64,000 nt of DNA from Vreelandella subterranea (lineage in GTDB: Bacteria; Pseudomonadota; Gammaproteobacteria; Pseudomonadales; Halomonadaceae). The position numbers and the translations under genes are program-made. Shown in pieces: positions 1-10,067 of this stretch (position 1 is the stretch's first letter; every line of letters starts with the position of its first letter). Where the stretch lies: positions 60,410-124,409 of the forward strand of contig NZ_FOGS01000012.1 in the NCBI RefSeq assembly GCF_900111305.1, read 5' to 3'. The notes below the pieces were generated by a model that was given only the letters and a program-made list of their open reading frames with translations, was not told the origin of the DNA and did not search any database.

Positions 1-902
1 TTCATGACCATTTCCCGCTCGGAGTAGACATCGCGGACACGGTAGATACGTGATTGGGCGGTACGCGACAACACTGCCAGCACCTCCAGGCCATCCAGCC
101 TGGCCCCGGGTGCCAGTTCGGGCGGTATCGGCAGCTCGCCGTATAGCTGCCCCGGATGATCGCTGCTTTCTTCAGGCAATTCATCGATGCGCACCAACTG
201 GAAACAGAATTGGTCACCGCCATAGCCGCGTTCCTGAGCCCGCTGCTTCGCTTCATTGGCGAGACGCTCACAGGCCGCATCCAGGTCGCTGGCATCCTGG
301 CGGATCAGCCGCACGTAGTCAGACGGCAGCAAGGTGCCCCCCACGGCCTGGGTGGTAAACAGGAACAGATCGCCCTGCTTCATGGGCAGATGGGTGTAGT
401 CAATGTCCAGACTGCCATCCATGCCCAGCGCCCGGGATGGATAGCGGTAGCCCCCCAGGTCCGTGACGTGATCACGCGTCAGCTGTTCGAACTCGGCGCC
501 TCGCAGCCGGAACACCAGCGTGTCCCCCATGTGGAACAGATGGGCATCGCGTTCACGGAATATCAAGGCCGACAGCGATGACACGAAGCTGCCGTTCTGC
601 ACATGCTGGCTCTGGCCGTAACACCAGCTATTGAGCGCTCTGAGCACGCGCGTCGCCGACGTCTTGACGTCCCAATGATCAGGCGTGGAAAAATAATCGG
701 CTAAAAAGCCCCGTACGCTCAAATCTCCCGCCTGTTTGGCCAGGGTATTGCGCGCGAGGGAGTCGCTAATGACCGCGCAACCTCCTTTTGCCTTGAGCAA
801 CGGCGGTTCGGGGAAGCGTACCGACATGGAGCTGCGGTGCAGACGCCGGTCCGGGGCAACAAATGCCTGACCGTAACTGATCAGCAATTGGGCATGGGCC
901 AA
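1..902 (-). CDS. PP2C-like phosphatase / Ser-Thr kinase fusion, N-terminal part (runs off left edge)
   Basis: About 300 codons are visible. Residues 1 to about 230 resemble the PP2C-like domain of bacterial bifunctional phosphatase/kinases ([29 protein letters not shown]). The sequence then enters a protein kinase N-lobe: a hydrophobic [18 protein letters not shown] loop region and REMVMK with the likely ATP-binding Lys. The kinase body lies outside the window. I chose a TTG start at 902 because a perfect AGGAGG (908-913) sits 5 nt upstream; an in-frame ATG lies at 926 and another at 827. Oddity: three PP2C metal motifs look lost. The ENQD-type motif reads [11 protein letters not shown] reads SDS, and the late TDG reads TQA. 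This suggests a catalytically dead phosphatase domain fused to a kinase. The family assignment is by recognition; the substrate is unknown. Confidence 0.75.
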   Translation of the reverse strand, partial: MAHAQLLISYGQAFVAPDRRLHRSSMSVRFPEPPLLKAKGGCAVISDSLARNTLAKQAGDLSVRGFLADYFSTPDHWDVKTSATRVLRALNSWCYGQSQHVQNGSFVSSLSALIFRERDAHLFHMGDTLVFRLRGAEFEQLTRDHVTDLGGYRYPSRALGMDGSLDIDYTHLPMKQGDLFLFTTQAVGGTLLPSDYVRLIRQDASDLDAACERLANEAKQRAQERGYGGDQFCFQLVRIDELPEESSDHPGQLYGELPIPPELAPGARLDGLEVLAVLSRTAQSRIYRVRDVYSEREMVM

Positions 903-1067
903 GTCATCCTCCTGAGCATACAGCATTGGCAACTGACATCACTGTCTAGAAACGCCTATGATACACGCTGGCGATACGGAACGATGCTCGCCAAACGTCG
1001 TGACGTCGTAAAGCAGGCCGTGCAGCACGATCGCGAGACGCTTTGGCGTCGCAACACCTATGTCGCA

Positions 1068-1097
1068 TTGGTAATCTTGCGGCCATGTTCGTATAAT
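1068..1097 (+). promoter_or_regulatory. Probable sigma-70 promoter of ppa
   Basis: A perfect TATAAT (1092-1097) is preceded by TTGGTA (1068-1073) with an 18-nt spacer. It lies 60 nt upstream of the ppa start, in the 255-nt gap after the divergent phosphatase/kinase gene. Confidence 0.6.
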
Positions 1098-1157
1098 CCG
1101 GTGCTATTCATACAGCAACTTCGATTGCCTAGCCATTGTACGACCAAGGAATTAACG

Positions 1158-1688
1158 ATGAACTTCGACAACATCCCCGCTGGTAAGGATCTGCCCAACG
1201 ACCTGTATGTGGCGATTGAAATTCCTGCCAATCATGCGCCGATCAAATACGAGATCGATAAAGACATGGGGGCCCTGCTGGTCGACCGCTTTATGGCCAC
1301 GCCCATGTTCTACCCGGCCAACTACGGTTTTATTCCCCACACCTTGGCCGACGATGGAGACCCGTTGGACGCACTGGTCGTCACGCCGCATCCGGTCCAG
1401 CCCGGCAGCATCATCCGCGCACGCCCGGTCGGCATCCTGAACATGACCGATGAAGCCGGTGAAGACGCCAAGCTGGTATGTGTTCCGCACCCCAAGCTCA
1501 GCTCGCTCTATGACGACGTTCAGGAAGTCACCGACCTGCCCGAACTGCTGCGTCAGCAGATTGCCCACTTCTTCGAAAACTACAAAGATCTCGAAAAAGG
1601 CAAATGGGTCAAAGTCGAGTCCTGGGAAGGCGTAGACGCGGCACGCAAAGCCATTGAAAAATCGGCGGCGGCTTACCACAAAGCCTGA
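1158..1688 (+). CDS. ppa: Inorganic pyrophosphatase (family I)
   Basis: Cytoplasmic Mg2+-dependent enzyme hydrolysing pyrophosphate to two phosphates, pulling biosynthetic reactions forward. The protein is 176 aa, the usual size for the bacterial hexameric enzyme. The family signature DGDPLD lies at residues 66-71 and supplies metal-binding Asp residues; D103 (GEDAK), E21 and K30 also match the active-site pattern. The ATG at 1158 was chosen because AAGGA (1146-1150) precedes it and the protein then begins [13 protein letters not shown], the family N-terminus. The reading frame stays open upstream to 837, but that part overlaps the promoter and looks non-coding. Single-gene unit with its own promoter and terminator. 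Confidence 0.97.
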   Translation: MNFDNIPAGKDLPNDLYVAIEIPANHAPIKYEIDKDMGALLVDRFMATPMFYPANYGFIPHTLADDGDPLDALVVTPHPVQPGSIIRARPVGILNMTDEAGEDAKLVCVPHPKLSSLYDDVQEVTDLPELLRQQIAHFFENYKDLEKGKWVKVESWEGVDAARKAIEKSAAAYHKA

Positions 1689-1711
1689 GCAGTTCCGCGT
1701 CAGTGATTAAT

Positions 1712-1740
1712 GAGGCCACCTTCGGGTGGCCTCTTTCGTT
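1712..1740 (+). terminator. Rho-independent terminator of ppa
   Basis: Nine-bp stem GAGGCCACC / GGTGGCCTC closed by a TTCG tetraloop (1721-1724) and followed by TTTCGTT, 24 nt after the ppa stop. Confidence 0.85.
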
Positions 1741-1842
1741 GGCGTTCAGCATTTTTCCTGACGCCCGGCGCCAACCGTTACCGGCGCGCCATCTTGCGTT
1801 ATGCTAGCGGCCTGTTATGACGTTATCGACCAAGGATACATT

Positions 1843-3768
1843 TTGCATACGATTCGACGTTTAGGGCTCTTGTGTCTGCTCGGCACGCTTCCGCTATTGG
1901 CCCAGGCGCAGTGGTTTTCCTCAAGCGATCAGAACGACGACTTTCTTCCCGTCCTGGAAGCCTTTCAACCCACCGCCTGGCATGACGGTGACACCCTTTT
2001 CGTAGGCATCGAAGCCGCTGACGGGTATTACCTCTACCGCCACCAGTTTGCCGTGGAGAGCCTGACGAACCAGGCTCGCCTGGGAGAGCTCGAACTGCCC
2101 GAGGGCACCTTCACCAATGATGAATTCATGGGTGACGTCTATATTTTCCGCGACCGGATGGTCATGGAAGTGCCGCTGGAAAGTGACTTTTCAGGTCCGC
2201 TGGATATCGACTTTACCTTCCAGGGCTGCGCCGATGCCGGGCTGTGTTACCCGCCGGAAACCGTCGCGCTGCAGGCTACCGAAAGCCAACCGCCGCGCGC
2301 GTACGCCGACTGGGAGGCCGGGGCGGATACTGACGAGACACCTGCCTCATCGCCAGTGGAAGCGGCGGATGACGCCACCGACACGGCAGCACCTGCCGAC
2401 GTGTCCGCGGCAGTGAATGACAATGCCACTCGCCCTGGCGCGCCGCAGAGCGAGGACAGCCGTTTCAGCCAACTGATGACCGACGCCAGCCTGCCGTTGG
2501 CGCTGGGACTTTTCTTCCTGGCAGGCATCGGGCTGACATTCACGCCCTGCGTATTACCGATGGTGCCCATTCTGTCTTCAATCATCATTGGTCAACAGCC
2601 CTCGCGCCCTCGAGCCTTCATGCTGTCGGCCAGCTATGTGCTCGGCATGGCCGTGACCTATGCGGCGGTCGGCGTGCTGATGGGGCTATTCGGGGCCGGT
2701 CTCAATCTCCAGGCACAGTTGCAGTCTGCCCCGGTACTGATCACCTTTGCCATTCTGTTCAGCGTGTTTGGCCTGGCCATGCTCGGCGCCTTTGACCTGC
2801 GCCTGTCGCCACGTCTGGCCCAGCGCATCGACGCCTGGCAGGCACGGGCACAGCGCAGCGGCCCGGCAGGGTTGGCACTGGCAGGCGCGCTGTCGGTACT
2901 GGTGGTGTCTCCCTGTGTAACGGCGCCCCTGGCCGGGGCGCTGGTGATCATTTCCACCACCGGCGATGCATTCACTGGCGGCGCCATGCTGTTTGCGCTG
3001 GGCATGGGAATGGGTGTTCCGCTCCTGTTGGTGGGCACCTTCGGGGCAACATCACTGCCGCGTTCCGGCCCGTGGCTGAACGGGGTCAAAATCGCTTTTG
3101 GGCTGTTGCTGTTTGGGGTGGCCATCTGGATGGTAGAACGTCTGGTGGCCCCGCCGGTTGCCTTGCTTCTCTGGGCAGCGCTTGCCATCGGCACCGCCCT
3201 GACCCTGGGGGCTTTGCAAACCAATACGCCATCGGGCTGGGCGAAAGCGCGTCAAACCCTGGGCCTTATCCTTTTGACCTGGGGCATCGCCCTTACCCTT
3301 GGCGCTGCCTTGGGCTCGCATGATCCCCTGCGCCCGCTAAACTTCCAAACGGTCAATAACAACGACGCTTCAGCCCCATTGGCTTTTCAGCGTTTGGACA
3401 ACTTGCCAGCACTCAACAGCGCCATCGATACAGCCAAGGCAGAGGGTAACCCCGTCTTCGTTCATTTTACGGCTGACTGGTGCATCGCTTGTCGCCAGCT
3501 GGAACGCGACGTCTACACGGACCCCGCTGTCATCGAGCAACTTGCCGGCTTTGAGCGCATTGCCGTCGATGTCACCGATACCAATGCGCAAAGTCGCGAA
3601 CTGTTGAACCGCTACCAGCTATTCGGCCCACCCAGCCTGCTCTTTTTTCAGAATGGCCAGGAGGTCCGCGAAGCACGCATCCAGGGCGATATCAACGCCA
3701 CCGACTTCGCCCGGCACCTGCGCGAACTGGCACGTTGGGAAGAGAGCCGCCAGACGGGCCAAGGTTAG
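1843..3768 (+). CDS. dsbD: Thiol:disulfide interchange protein DsbD
   Basis: Inner-membrane reductant conduit that passes electrons from cytoplasmic thioredoxin to periplasmic DsbC/DsbG-type partners. Three parts are visible in the 641 aa: a signal peptide ending near AQA (residue 22) and a periplasmic alpha domain with Cys129 and Cys135 (GCADAGLC); a multi-span beta domain with Cys236 (FTPCVLP) and Cys358 (VSPCVTAP); and a C-terminal thioredoxin-like gamma domain with Cys547/Cys550 (ADWCIAC). A TTG start at 1843 is preferred because AAGGA (1832-1836) precedes it and a clean signal peptide begins there. The in-frame ATG at 1801 would add 14 residues in front of the signal peptide and lacks a good ribosome site. 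An acidic, Ala/Thr-rich linker joins alpha and beta. Confidence 0.95.
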   Translation: MHTIRRLGLLCLLGTLPLLAQAQWFSSSDQNDDFLPVLEAFQPTAWHDGDTLFVGIEAADGYYLYRHQFAVESLTNQARLGELELPEGTFTNDEFMGDVYIFRDRMVMEVPLESDFSGPLDIDFTFQGCADAGLCYPPETVALQATESQPPRAYADWEAGADTDETPASSPVEAADDATDTAAPADVSAAVNDNATRPGAPQSEDSRFSQLMTDASLPLALGLFFLAGIGLTFTPCVLPMVPILSSIIIGQQPSRPRAFMLSASYVLGMAVTYAAVGVLMGLFGAGLNLQAQLQSAPVLITFAILFSVFGLAMLGAFDLRLSPRLAQRIDAWQARAQRSGPAGLALAGALSVLVVSPCVTAPLAGALVIISTTGDAFTGGAMLFALGMGMGVPLLLVGTFGATSLPRSGPWLNGVKIAFGLLLFGVAIWMVERLVAPPVALLLWAALAIGTALTLGALQTNTPSGWAKARQTLGLILLTWGIALTLGAALGSHDPLRPLNFQTVNNNDASAPLAFQRLDNLPALNSAIDTAKAEGNPVFVHFTADWCIACRQLERDVYTDPAVIEQLAGFERIAVDVTDTNAQSRELLNRYQLFGPPSLLFFQNGQEVREARIQGDINATDFARHLRELARWEESRQTGQG

Positions 3769-4027
3769 ATATTGAGGCGTCCTGTCGCGAATGTCGTCAA
3801 ACGATCGTTTGGAAATAGCGCTATGTGCCCAGCATGCGATAGCTGGACATCGATAACGTTTTTCGGCAAACTTCGCCACCATATTGATTGATTTTCTGCT
3901 TTTTGAAGCAGTATAAAAGGGTAACGTTCGTTATCATGCGGCGTTCTCTTCATTTTAACATTTGGTTTACTGCGCTATTGACGCGCGGTGAGCACACCAC
4001 TCTTAACGATAGTGATGGGGCTAGGTA
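3769..4027. other. dsbD-accB intergenic region with a 14-bp palindrome and a hairpin
   Basis: This gap must carry the accBC promoter. It holds a perfect palindrome CAAACGATCGTTTG (3798-3811) and a hairpin CTGCTT/AAGCAG with a 4-nt loop (3896-3911), immediately followed by TATAAA (3912-3917), a possible -10. I cannot assign a good -35. Gammaproteobacterial accBC is often preceded by aroQ, which is absent here. Confidence 0.5.
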
Positions 4028-4501
4028 ATGGATATCCGTAAAGTCAAAAAACTGATTGAACTGCTCGAAGAATCCAATATTAGCGAGATTGAAATCCAGG
4101 AAGGCGAAGAGTCGGTGCGCATCAGTCGGCATCCCAATGGCGCGACGTGGCATCCGCAGTCCATGCCCCAGTACGCTCAGCATGCCCCTCAACAGGCACC
4201 TGCCGCGCCCGCTGCCAACACTGCTCCGGCGCCTGCAGAGGATACCGCTCCGGGCACCAGCTATCGCGGTGAAGCCATCAACTCACCGATGGTCGGCACC
4301 TTCTATCGCAGTCCCGCACCCGGCGCCAAATCCTTTGTGGAAGTTGGCGATACGGTCAAGCAAGGCGATACGGTGTGTATCGTGGAAGCCATGAAGATGA
4401 TGAACCAAATCGAAGCCGACCGTGACGGCGTGGTGGAAGCCATTCTGGTAGAAGACGGTGAGCCGGTGGAATTCGATCAGCCAATGATCGTCATCGCTTA
4501 A
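4028..4501 (+). CDS. accB: Acetyl-CoA carboxylase biotin carboxyl carrier protein
   Basis: Carries the biotin shuttled between biotin carboxylase (AccC) and the carboxyltransferase in the first committed step of fatty acid synthesis. The 157-aa protein has the usual N-terminal helix ([16 protein letters not shown]), an Ala/Pro-rich mobile linker at about residues 50-78, and a C-terminal biotinyl domain with EAMKM, in which Lys123 is the biotinylation site. accC begins 30 nt downstream, so the two form the common accBC operon. Length and order are normal. Confidence 0.97.
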   Translation: MDIRKVKKLIELLEESNISEIEIQEGEESVRISRHPNGATWHPQSMPQYAQHAPQQAPAAPAANTAPAPAEDTAPGTSYRGEAINSPMVGTFYRSPAPGAKSFVEVGDTVKQGDTVCIVEAMKMMNQIEADRDGVVEAILVEDGEPVEFDQPMIVIA

Positions 4502-4531
4502 TCCTTCATTTCAATACGGGTGGACTCTCCC

Positions 4532-5872
4532 ATGCTCGACAAGGTACTTATCGCCAACCGCGGCGAGATTGCTCTACGTATCCTCCGGGCCTGTAAAGAG
4601 CTAGGCATTAAAACCGTGGCGGTTCATTCAAAGGCGGACCGCGAACTCATGCATGTACGCCTAGCCGATGAGGCGGTATGTATCGGTCCGGCCTCCTCTG
4701 CTCAGTCCTATCTCAATATTCCGGCCTTGATCAGCGCCGCGGAAGTGACCGATTCCAGCGCCATTCATCCCGGCTACGGCTTTTTATCCGAAAACGCCAA
4801 CTTTGCCGAACAGGTAGAACGCTCGGGCTTTACGTTTATCGGCCCCCGCGCAGAAACCATTCGCCTGATGGGCGATAAAGTCAGCGCCATTGAATCAATG
4901 AAAGCGGCTGGCGTTCCCACGGTTCCTGGTTCGGACGGCCCGCTTGGCGACGATGATGAAACCAATCTCGCGACTGCCCGGCGCATCGGCTATCCGGTTA
5001 TCATCAAGGCGGCAGCCGGTGGCGGCGGGCGCGGCATGCGCGTTGTGCATGCCGAGGGCCACCTGCTTTCCGCGATTACCGTCACCCGCACCGAGGCCCA
5101 CTCCTCGTTTGGCGATGGCACCGTCTACATGGAGAAGTTTCTCGAAAATCCCCGCCACGTGGAAGTTCAGGTACTCGCCGACGGCCAGGGTAATGCCATC
5201 CACCTCTTTGACCGGGACTGCTCGCTCCAGCGTCGCCACCAGAAAGTCCTCGAGGAAGCACCGGCCCCCGGCATCGACCCTGACGCGCGCGCCAAGGTGC
5301 TGGAAGCGTGCCGCCAGGCATGCGTGGAAATCAACTACCGGGGCGCAGGTACCTTCGAGTTCCTCTACGAAGACGGCAACTTCTTCTTTATCGAGATGAA
5401 TACCCGCGTCCAGGTGGAGCATCCGGTCACCGAGATGGTAACCGGCGTGGATATTGTCAAGGAACAGCTACGCATTGCCTCGGGCATGCCGCTGACGATC
5501 CGCCAGGAAGACGTCGTACTCAACGGCCACTCGTTCGAATGCCGTATCAACGCCGAAGACGCGCGCACCTTCATGCCCTCACCCGGCAAGGTAAGCCTTT
5601 ACCACGCGCCAGGCGGCCTCGGGGTACGCATGGACTCGCACATGTATACCGGCTATACCGTACCGCCCCATTACGACTCGCTGATCGGCAAGCTGATCAC
5701 CTGGGGAGAGGACCGTGAAATTGCCCTCACCCGCATGCGCAACGCACTGGATGAGCTATTGGTCGAAGGCATCAAAACCAACATTGATCTGCAAAAAGAC
5801 TTGGTGCGCGACAGCTACTTCCGCCAGGGTGGCGTCAATATCCACTACCTCGAAAAGAAACTCAGCAGCTAA
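4532..5872 (+). CDS. accC: Acetyl-CoA carboxylase, biotin carboxylase subunit
   Basis: ATP-grasp enzyme that carboxylates the biotin on AccB. 446 aa. The N-terminal [17 protein letters not shown], the Gly-rich ATP-binding loop [11 protein letters not shown], and the active-site stretch [16 protein letters not shown] are all present. The ATG at 4532 gives the conserved MLDK start; an in-frame GTG at 4520 would add four unrelated residues. A strong terminator follows, so the operon is accBC only. Confidence 0.97.
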   Translation: MLDKVLIANRGEIALRILRACKELGIKTVAVHSKADRELMHVRLADEAVCIGPASSAQSYLNIPALISAAEVTDSSAIHPGYGFLSENANFAEQVERSGFTFIGPRAETIRLMGDKVSAIESMKAAGVPTVPGSDGPLGDDDETNLATARRIGYPVIIKAAAGGGGRGMRVVHAEGHLLSAITVTRTEAHSSFGDGTVYMEKFLENPRHVEVQVLADGQGNAIHLFDRDCSLQRRHQKVLEEAPAPGIDPDARAKVLEACRQACVEINYRGAGTFEFLYEDGNFFFIEMNTRVQVEHPVTEMVTGVDIVKEQLRIASGMPLTIRQEDVVLNGHSFECRINAEDARTFMPSPGKVSLYHAPGGLGVRMDSHMYTGYTVPPHYDSLIGKLITWGEDREIALTRMRNALDELLVEGIKTNIDLQKDLVRDSYFRQGGVNIHYLEKKLSS

Positions 5873-5894
5873 CCCACGCTGAGATTGATGATCA

Positions 5895-5926
5895 CGGGAT
5901 GGCCATCGTCATCCCGCTTTTTTTTT
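5895..5926 (+). terminator. Rho-independent terminator of accBC
   Basis: Seven-bp stem CGGGATG / CATCCCG with an 8-nt loop, then C and nine consecutive T (5918-5926). Confidence 0.9.
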
Positions 5927-5945
5927 GCTGCTGCGGAGATCCGGA

Positions 5946-6857
5946 ATGCCCTGGCTTCAACTCAAAGCGCACGTCCCGCCCGAGCAGGCAGAGCTGCTGG
6001 AAGAGTTGCTCCTTGAAGAAGGCGCGACAGCGATCGGGCTTCAAGACGCCCATGACGACCCGGTCTTCGAGCCTGAACGCGGTACAACGCCTTTATGGCA
6101 GGACACTGTCGTCACCGGCCTATACGATGATCTCGAGGGCATCGACGCCATGCTGGCGCGTATCGAAGCCGCCTGGTCGGAACAGGTACCGGACGAACCC
6201 TGCCCGAGCATTGACTACGAGCTACTCGCGGATCGCGATTGGGAACGCGAGTGGATGAAAGACTTTACCCCCCTGCGCATGGGAGAACGGCTCTGGATTG
6301 TGCCAAGCTGGCATGAACCGCCCGAATCCGATGCCGTCAACCTGATCCTCGACCCGGGGCTGGCGTTTGGCACCGGCACCCACCCGACCACTGCATTGTG
6401 CCTGAAATGGCTCGACGGCCTGGCCGTCAGCGGTCAACTCGCCAGCCAGTCTGTACTCGACATCGGCTGTGGTTCGGGCATTCTGGCCATTGCCGCATTA
6501 AAGCTCGGTGCGGCCCATGCCGATGGTACCGATATTGATCCTCAGGCGCTGCAAGCCAGCCGCGAGAACGCGGAGCGTAACCAGATTGATGAAACGGCTC
6601 TGACCCTTTGTTATCCCGAGCAGCTCGCCAAAAGCCGCTATCCGATTGTCACCGCCAACATTCTGGCGGGTCCGCTGATTGAGCTGGCATCAACGATTGC
6701 AGGCCACGTTGCGCCCGGCGGTCGCATTGCCCTTTCAGGCATTCTGGCCAACCAGGCTGATGACGTCATGCAGGCCTATCAACAAGAGGGGCTGAGCATG
6801 GATACGCCTGTCATGCAGGAAGGCTGGGTACGCCTGACCGGACAACGTATCGCTTAA
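5946..6857 (+). CDS. prmA: Ribosomal protein L11 methyltransferase
   Basis: SAM-dependent enzyme that trimethylates ribosomal protein L11. The 303-aa protein has an N-terminal L11-recognition domain and a C-terminal Rossmann methyltransferase domain with motif I DIGCGSGILAI and the TANILAGPL catalytic-loop region. The conserved DPGLAFGTGTHPTT stretch is typical of PrmA. The start is the ATG at 5946 giving MPWLQLKAHVP, with a weak CGGAG site upstream. prmA follows accC as in many gammaproteobacteria, but the accBC terminator separates them. Confidence 0.96.
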   Translation: MPWLQLKAHVPPEQAELLEELLLEEGATAIGLQDAHDDPVFEPERGTTPLWQDTVVTGLYDDLEGIDAMLARIEAAWSEQVPDEPCPSIDYELLADRDWEREWMKDFTPLRMGERLWIVPSWHEPPESDAVNLILDPGLAFGTGTHPTTALCLKWLDGLAVSGQLASQSVLDIGCGSGILAIAALKLGAAHADGTDIDPQALQASRENAERNQIDETALTLCYPEQLAKSRYPIVTANILAGPLIELASTIAGHVAPGGRIALSGILANQADDVMQAYQQEGLSMDTPVMQEGWVRLTGQRIA

Positions 6858-6967
6858 TACGTCGATTACGACCCTGGCCGCCTTCACCCCGCCGTCGAGT
6901 AAGCGTATCATACGCCACCTCGGGCGACCTGACGGTCGTTAACCGCACCATCAAAGCGTCAACTGCC

Positions 6968-8008
6968 ATGACCCTATCGACATTGCCACCGCTCAAGATT
7001 GGCCCCTACACCCTGCCGAACCGGGTCATATTAGCGCCCATGGCGGGTGTGACCGATCGCCCTTTCCGTCAGTTGTGTCGGCAACTGGGAGCAGGCTGGG
7101 TGGTTGGCGAAATGGTCACTGCCGACCCGAGCCTGTGGCACACACGCAAATCGAAGCTGCGCATGGACCATCGCGGCGAACCTGATCCCAGGGTTGTGCA
7201 AATTGCCGGGGGCGACGCCGAGATGCTCGCCCAGGCAGCCCGGCTCAATGCCGACCTTGGCGCACAGGTCATCGATATCAACATGGGCTGCCCGGCCAAG
7301 AAAGTCTGCAACAAGGCAGCAGGCTCTGCCTTGCTTCGCGATGAAAAACTGGTTGGCGAGATTCTCGATGCCGTGGTCAACGCCGTCGACATCCCCGTTA
7401 CCCTGAAAATACGCACCGGCTGGTGCGCCGACACGAATAATGGTGTCCGTATTGCGCGCCTTGCCGAGGAAGCTGGCATTCAATCACTGGCGGTTCATGG
7501 CCGACACCGCGAGCAGCGCTATACTGGATGGGCGGAGTACGACACCATCGCCGATATAAAATCACGACTGAACATTCCGGTGATTGCCAATGGGGACATC
7601 ACGACCCCGGAAAAAGCGGCAGACGTGCTGCGCTATACGCAAGCAGACGCCGTCATGGTAGGACGGGGCGCTCAGGGAAATCCCTGGATTTTTGATCAGA
7701 TTCAGTACTTTCTGGAACATGGTGAGCACCGCGCTCAGCCCAGCCTGGAAGAGCGTCGTAGTGTGCTCATTGCCCATCTAAGCGCTCTACATAGCTTTTA
7801 TGGCGACACCATGGGCGTGCGCATTGCGCGTAAGCACCTGGGCTGGTACCTGGGCGAAGATGCCCGTTTTACTCCCGCTCAGCGGCGTGATTTAAAGCAA
7901 CAATTTAACGGATTATCCTCTAACGAAACACAAGTTAATTGGATCAATGACGCCATGGCACCCGATGCCATCAAGCGTCTGCTAGCCAAAGGAAGCTATG
8001 CAGCATGA
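6968..8008 (+). CDS. dusB: tRNA-dihydrouridine synthase B
   Basis: FMN-dependent reduction of uridine to dihydrouridine in the tRNA D-loop. 346 aa. The TIM-barrel N-terminus KIGPYTLPNRVILAPMAGVTD, the INMGCPAKKVCNK motif with the catalytic Cys, and AVHGRHREQRY are present. The C-terminal part is the helical tRNA-binding domain. Its stop overlaps the fis start (ATGA), giving the conserved dusB-fis operon, in which dusB sits in front of the nucleoid regulator. Confidence 0.96.
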   Translation: MTLSTLPPLKIGPYTLPNRVILAPMAGVTDRPFRQLCRQLGAGWVVGEMVTADPSLWHTRKSKLRMDHRGEPDPRVVQIAGGDAEMLAQAARLNADLGAQVIDINMGCPAKKVCNKAAGSALLRDEKLVGEILDAVVNAVDIPVTLKIRTGWCADTNNGVRIARLAEEAGIQSLAVHGRHREQRYTGWAEYDTIADIKSRLNIPVIANGDITTPEKAADVLRYTQADAVMVGRGAQGNPWIFDQIQYFLEHGEHRAQPSLEERRSVLIAHLSALHSFYGDTMGVRIARKHLGWYLGEDARFTPAQRRDLKQQFNGLSSNETQVNWINDAMAPDAIKRLLAKGSYAA

Positions 8009-8346
8009 CCGAACGCGATCTTGATCTTGTTTCCAGCGACAGTGCCCCCGATAGCCATACCCCGCTCAATGGGACACTGGCTGATTCCGACGCCAGTATG
8101 CCCGCGCAGCCACTGCGCGAGTGCGTGGAAACCGCGATGCGTCGCTACTTCGAGCATCTCGATGGCAGTCAGGCAACCGACCTGTACGCCATGGTGATGG
8201 CCGAAGTAGAGGCGCCACTGCTCGCCTGCGTGCTTGAGCACACCGAGGGCAACCAGACCCGCGCAGCGGATGTACTGGGCCTCAATCGCGGCACGCTGCG
8301 CAAGAAACTGAAGCTTTATGGACTTATTGAAGGTGACGCCCCATAG
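8005..8346 (+). CDS. fis: DNA-binding protein Fis
   Basis: Small homodimeric nucleoid-associated protein that bends DNA and activates stable-RNA promoters. The C-terminal helix-turn-helix is clear ([22 protein letters not shown]). The protein is 113 aa against 98 in E. coli; the extra residues are a variable Ser/Asp-rich N-terminus. It starts inside the dusB stop (ATGA), which implies translational coupling. A later in-frame ATG (MPAQPLREC) at about residue 32 would give a shorter form, but the coupled start is preferred. Confidence 0.94.
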   Translation: MTERDLDLVSSDSAPDSHTPLNGTLADSDASMPAQPLRECVETAMRRYFEHLDGSQATDLYAMVMAEVEAPLLACVLEHTEGNQTRAADVLGLNRGTLRKKLKLYGLIEGDAP

Positions 8347-8367
8347 CCTTGGGGCATCATTGTTTTT
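8338..8367 (+). terminator. Possible terminator at the fis stop
   Basis: Six-bp stem GCCCCA / TGGGGC (8338-8343, 8350-8355) spans the fis stop and is followed by a T run (8362-8367) about 30 nt before purH. It may terminate or attenuate dusB-fis transcription before purH. Confidence 0.45.
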
Positions 8368-8396
8368 TATTCTCTACTCTGCATACGAGCACCCTC

Positions 8397-9977
8397 ATGG
8401 CTGATAGCACTGCGACCCCCGTACGCCGCGCCCTTCTGAGCGTTTCTGATAAAACCGGCATCGTCGAATTTGCCCGTGGTCTGTCCGAGTCCGGCGTGGA
8501 GCTTCTCTCCACGGGCGGTACATTCCGCCTGCTACAGGAACACCAGATTCCGGTTAAGGAAGTTAGCGAGCACACCGGTTTCCCCGAGATCATGGATGGC
8601 CGTGTCAAGACACTGCATCCCAAAATCCATGGCGGCATCCTCGCTCGTCGTGGGCAGGATGATGCCGTCATGGCGGAGAACGACATCACGCCGATTGATA
8701 TGGTTGTGGTGAACCTTTATCCCTTCGCCGCCACCGTCGCCAAACCGGACTGCACACGCCAGGAAGCCATTGAAAACATCGACATTGGCGGCCCGACCAT
8801 GGTCCGCGCCTGCGCCAAGAACCATGCCTACACGACGATTGTTGTGAACGCCGCCGACTATCCACGGGTACTGGGTGAGCTCACCGCCCAGGACGGGCGT
8901 GTCAGCGAAGCCACCCGTTTCGATCTTGCCGTCAAAGCGTTTGAGCACACGGCGGGCTACGACGCTGCCATTGCCAATTACCTGGGTCGCCAGGTTGAAG
9001 CCGCAGATGCCAATTTCCCGCGCACGTTCAATCTACAGCTGCACAAGAAACAGGCCATGCGCTACGGGGAAAACCCCCACCAGCAGGCGGCTTTCTACGT
9101 GGAGGAAGAAGCGAACGAACCCGGCGTGGCGACGGCGAGAATGCTGCAGGGTAAACCGCTGTCGTACAACAATGTCGCCGATACCGATGCCGCTTTCGAG
9201 TGTGTCAGAGCCTTCGAAGACACCGCCTGCGTTATCGTCAAACACGCCAACCCCTGCGGCGTTGCGATTGGCGCCACCGCCCTTGACGCCTACGACAAGG
9301 CCTTTGCGACCGATCCTACCAGTGCGTTTGGCGGCATCATCGCGTTCAATGTGGCGCTCGATGCCGACACGGCTCGGGCAATCATCGACCGCCAATTTGT
9401 AGAGGTGATTATCGCCCCCGGCGTCAGCGCCGACGCCGCTTCCATCGTGGCCGCCAAGCAGAATGTCCGGCTACTGGATGTCAGCGCACACTGGCCCAGC
9501 GAAACCCAGCCGGCCTTCGACTTCAAGCGCGTTAATGGTGGCCTGCTGGTTCAAGAGCGCGACCAGGGCATGGTGCCCCGCGATGCCCTGACGGTGGTCA
9601 GCGAGCGCGCGCCGTCCGAGCAGGAACTGCGTGACCTCACATTTGCGTGGCGGGTGGCCAAGTTCGTTAAATCCAATGCCATCGTCTACGCCAATAACGG
9701 TCAGACAATAGGCGTTGGCGCGGGACAGATGAGCCGTGTCTACTCCGCCAAGATTGCGGGCATCAAGGCGGCCGACGAAGGCCTCTCGGTGCCGGGTTCC
9801 GTGATGGCGTCAGACGCTTTCTTCCCGTTTCGTGACGGCATTGATGCCGCCGCCGCAGCGGGCATCACCGCTGTCATTCAGCCGGGAGGCTCAATGCGCG
9901 ACCAGGAAGTGATCGATGCAGCCAATGAAGCCGGCATTGCCATGGTATTTACCGGCATGCGCCATTTCCGCCACTAG
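8397..9977 (+). CDS. purH: Bifunctional AICAR formyltransferase / IMP cyclohydrolase
   Basis: Catalyses the last two steps of IMP synthesis. 526 aa. The N-terminal IMP cyclohydrolase domain begins [17 protein letters not shown] and contains [13 protein letters not shown]. The C-terminal AICAR transformylase domain carries KHANPCG, which contributes active-site Lys/His, and [12 protein letters not shown]. The ATG at 8397 was chosen over the upstream open frame because the protein then starts a few residues before the conserved domain. purD, often the neighbour, is not present; the gene ends at a bidirectional terminator. Confidence 0.97.
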   Translation: MADSTATPVRRALLSVSDKTGIVEFARGLSESGVELLSTGGTFRLLQEHQIPVKEVSEHTGFPEIMDGRVKTLHPKIHGGILARRGQDDAVMAENDITPIDMVVVNLYPFAATVAKPDCTRQEAIENIDIGGPTMVRACAKNHAYTTIVVNAADYPRVLGELTAQDGRVSEATRFDLAVKAFEHTAGYDAAIANYLGRQVEAADANFPRTFNLQLHKKQAMRYGENPHQQAAFYVEEEANEPGVATARMLQGKPLSYNNVADTDAAFECVRAFEDTACVIVKHANPCGVAIGATALDAYDKAFATDPTSAFGGIIAFNVALDADTARAIIDRQFVEVIIAPGVSADAASIVAAKQNVRLLDVSAHWPSETQPAFDFKRVNGGLLVQERDQGMVPRDALTVVSERAPSEQELRDLTFAWRVAKFVKSNAIVYANNGQTIGVGAGQMSRVYSAKIAGIKAADEGLSVPGSVMASDAFFPFRDGIDAAAAAGITAVIQPGGSMRDQEVIDAANEAGIAMVFTGMRHFRH

Positions 9978-9999
9978 GCCCGGCTAGCCTCCCGCCATC

Positions 10000-10038
10000 A
10001 AAAAGCCCTCATTGATGTCTTATCGATGAGGGCTTTTT
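10000..10038. terminator. Bidirectional terminator between purH and gabD
   Basis: AAAAAGCCCTCAT / ATGAGGGCTTTTT, a 13-bp stem (10000-10012, 10026-10038) with A- and T-rich flanks, serving both convergent genes. Confidence 0.9.
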
Positions 10039-10067
10039 CGGTGCAGGAAAGCTTATACAGCGGGGGT

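Noticed and set aside
837..1157. Upstream extension of the pyrophosphatase reading frame
   Set aside because: It overlaps a TATAAT promoter and the start of the divergent gene, and family members begin at the ATG at 1158 with a ribosome site.
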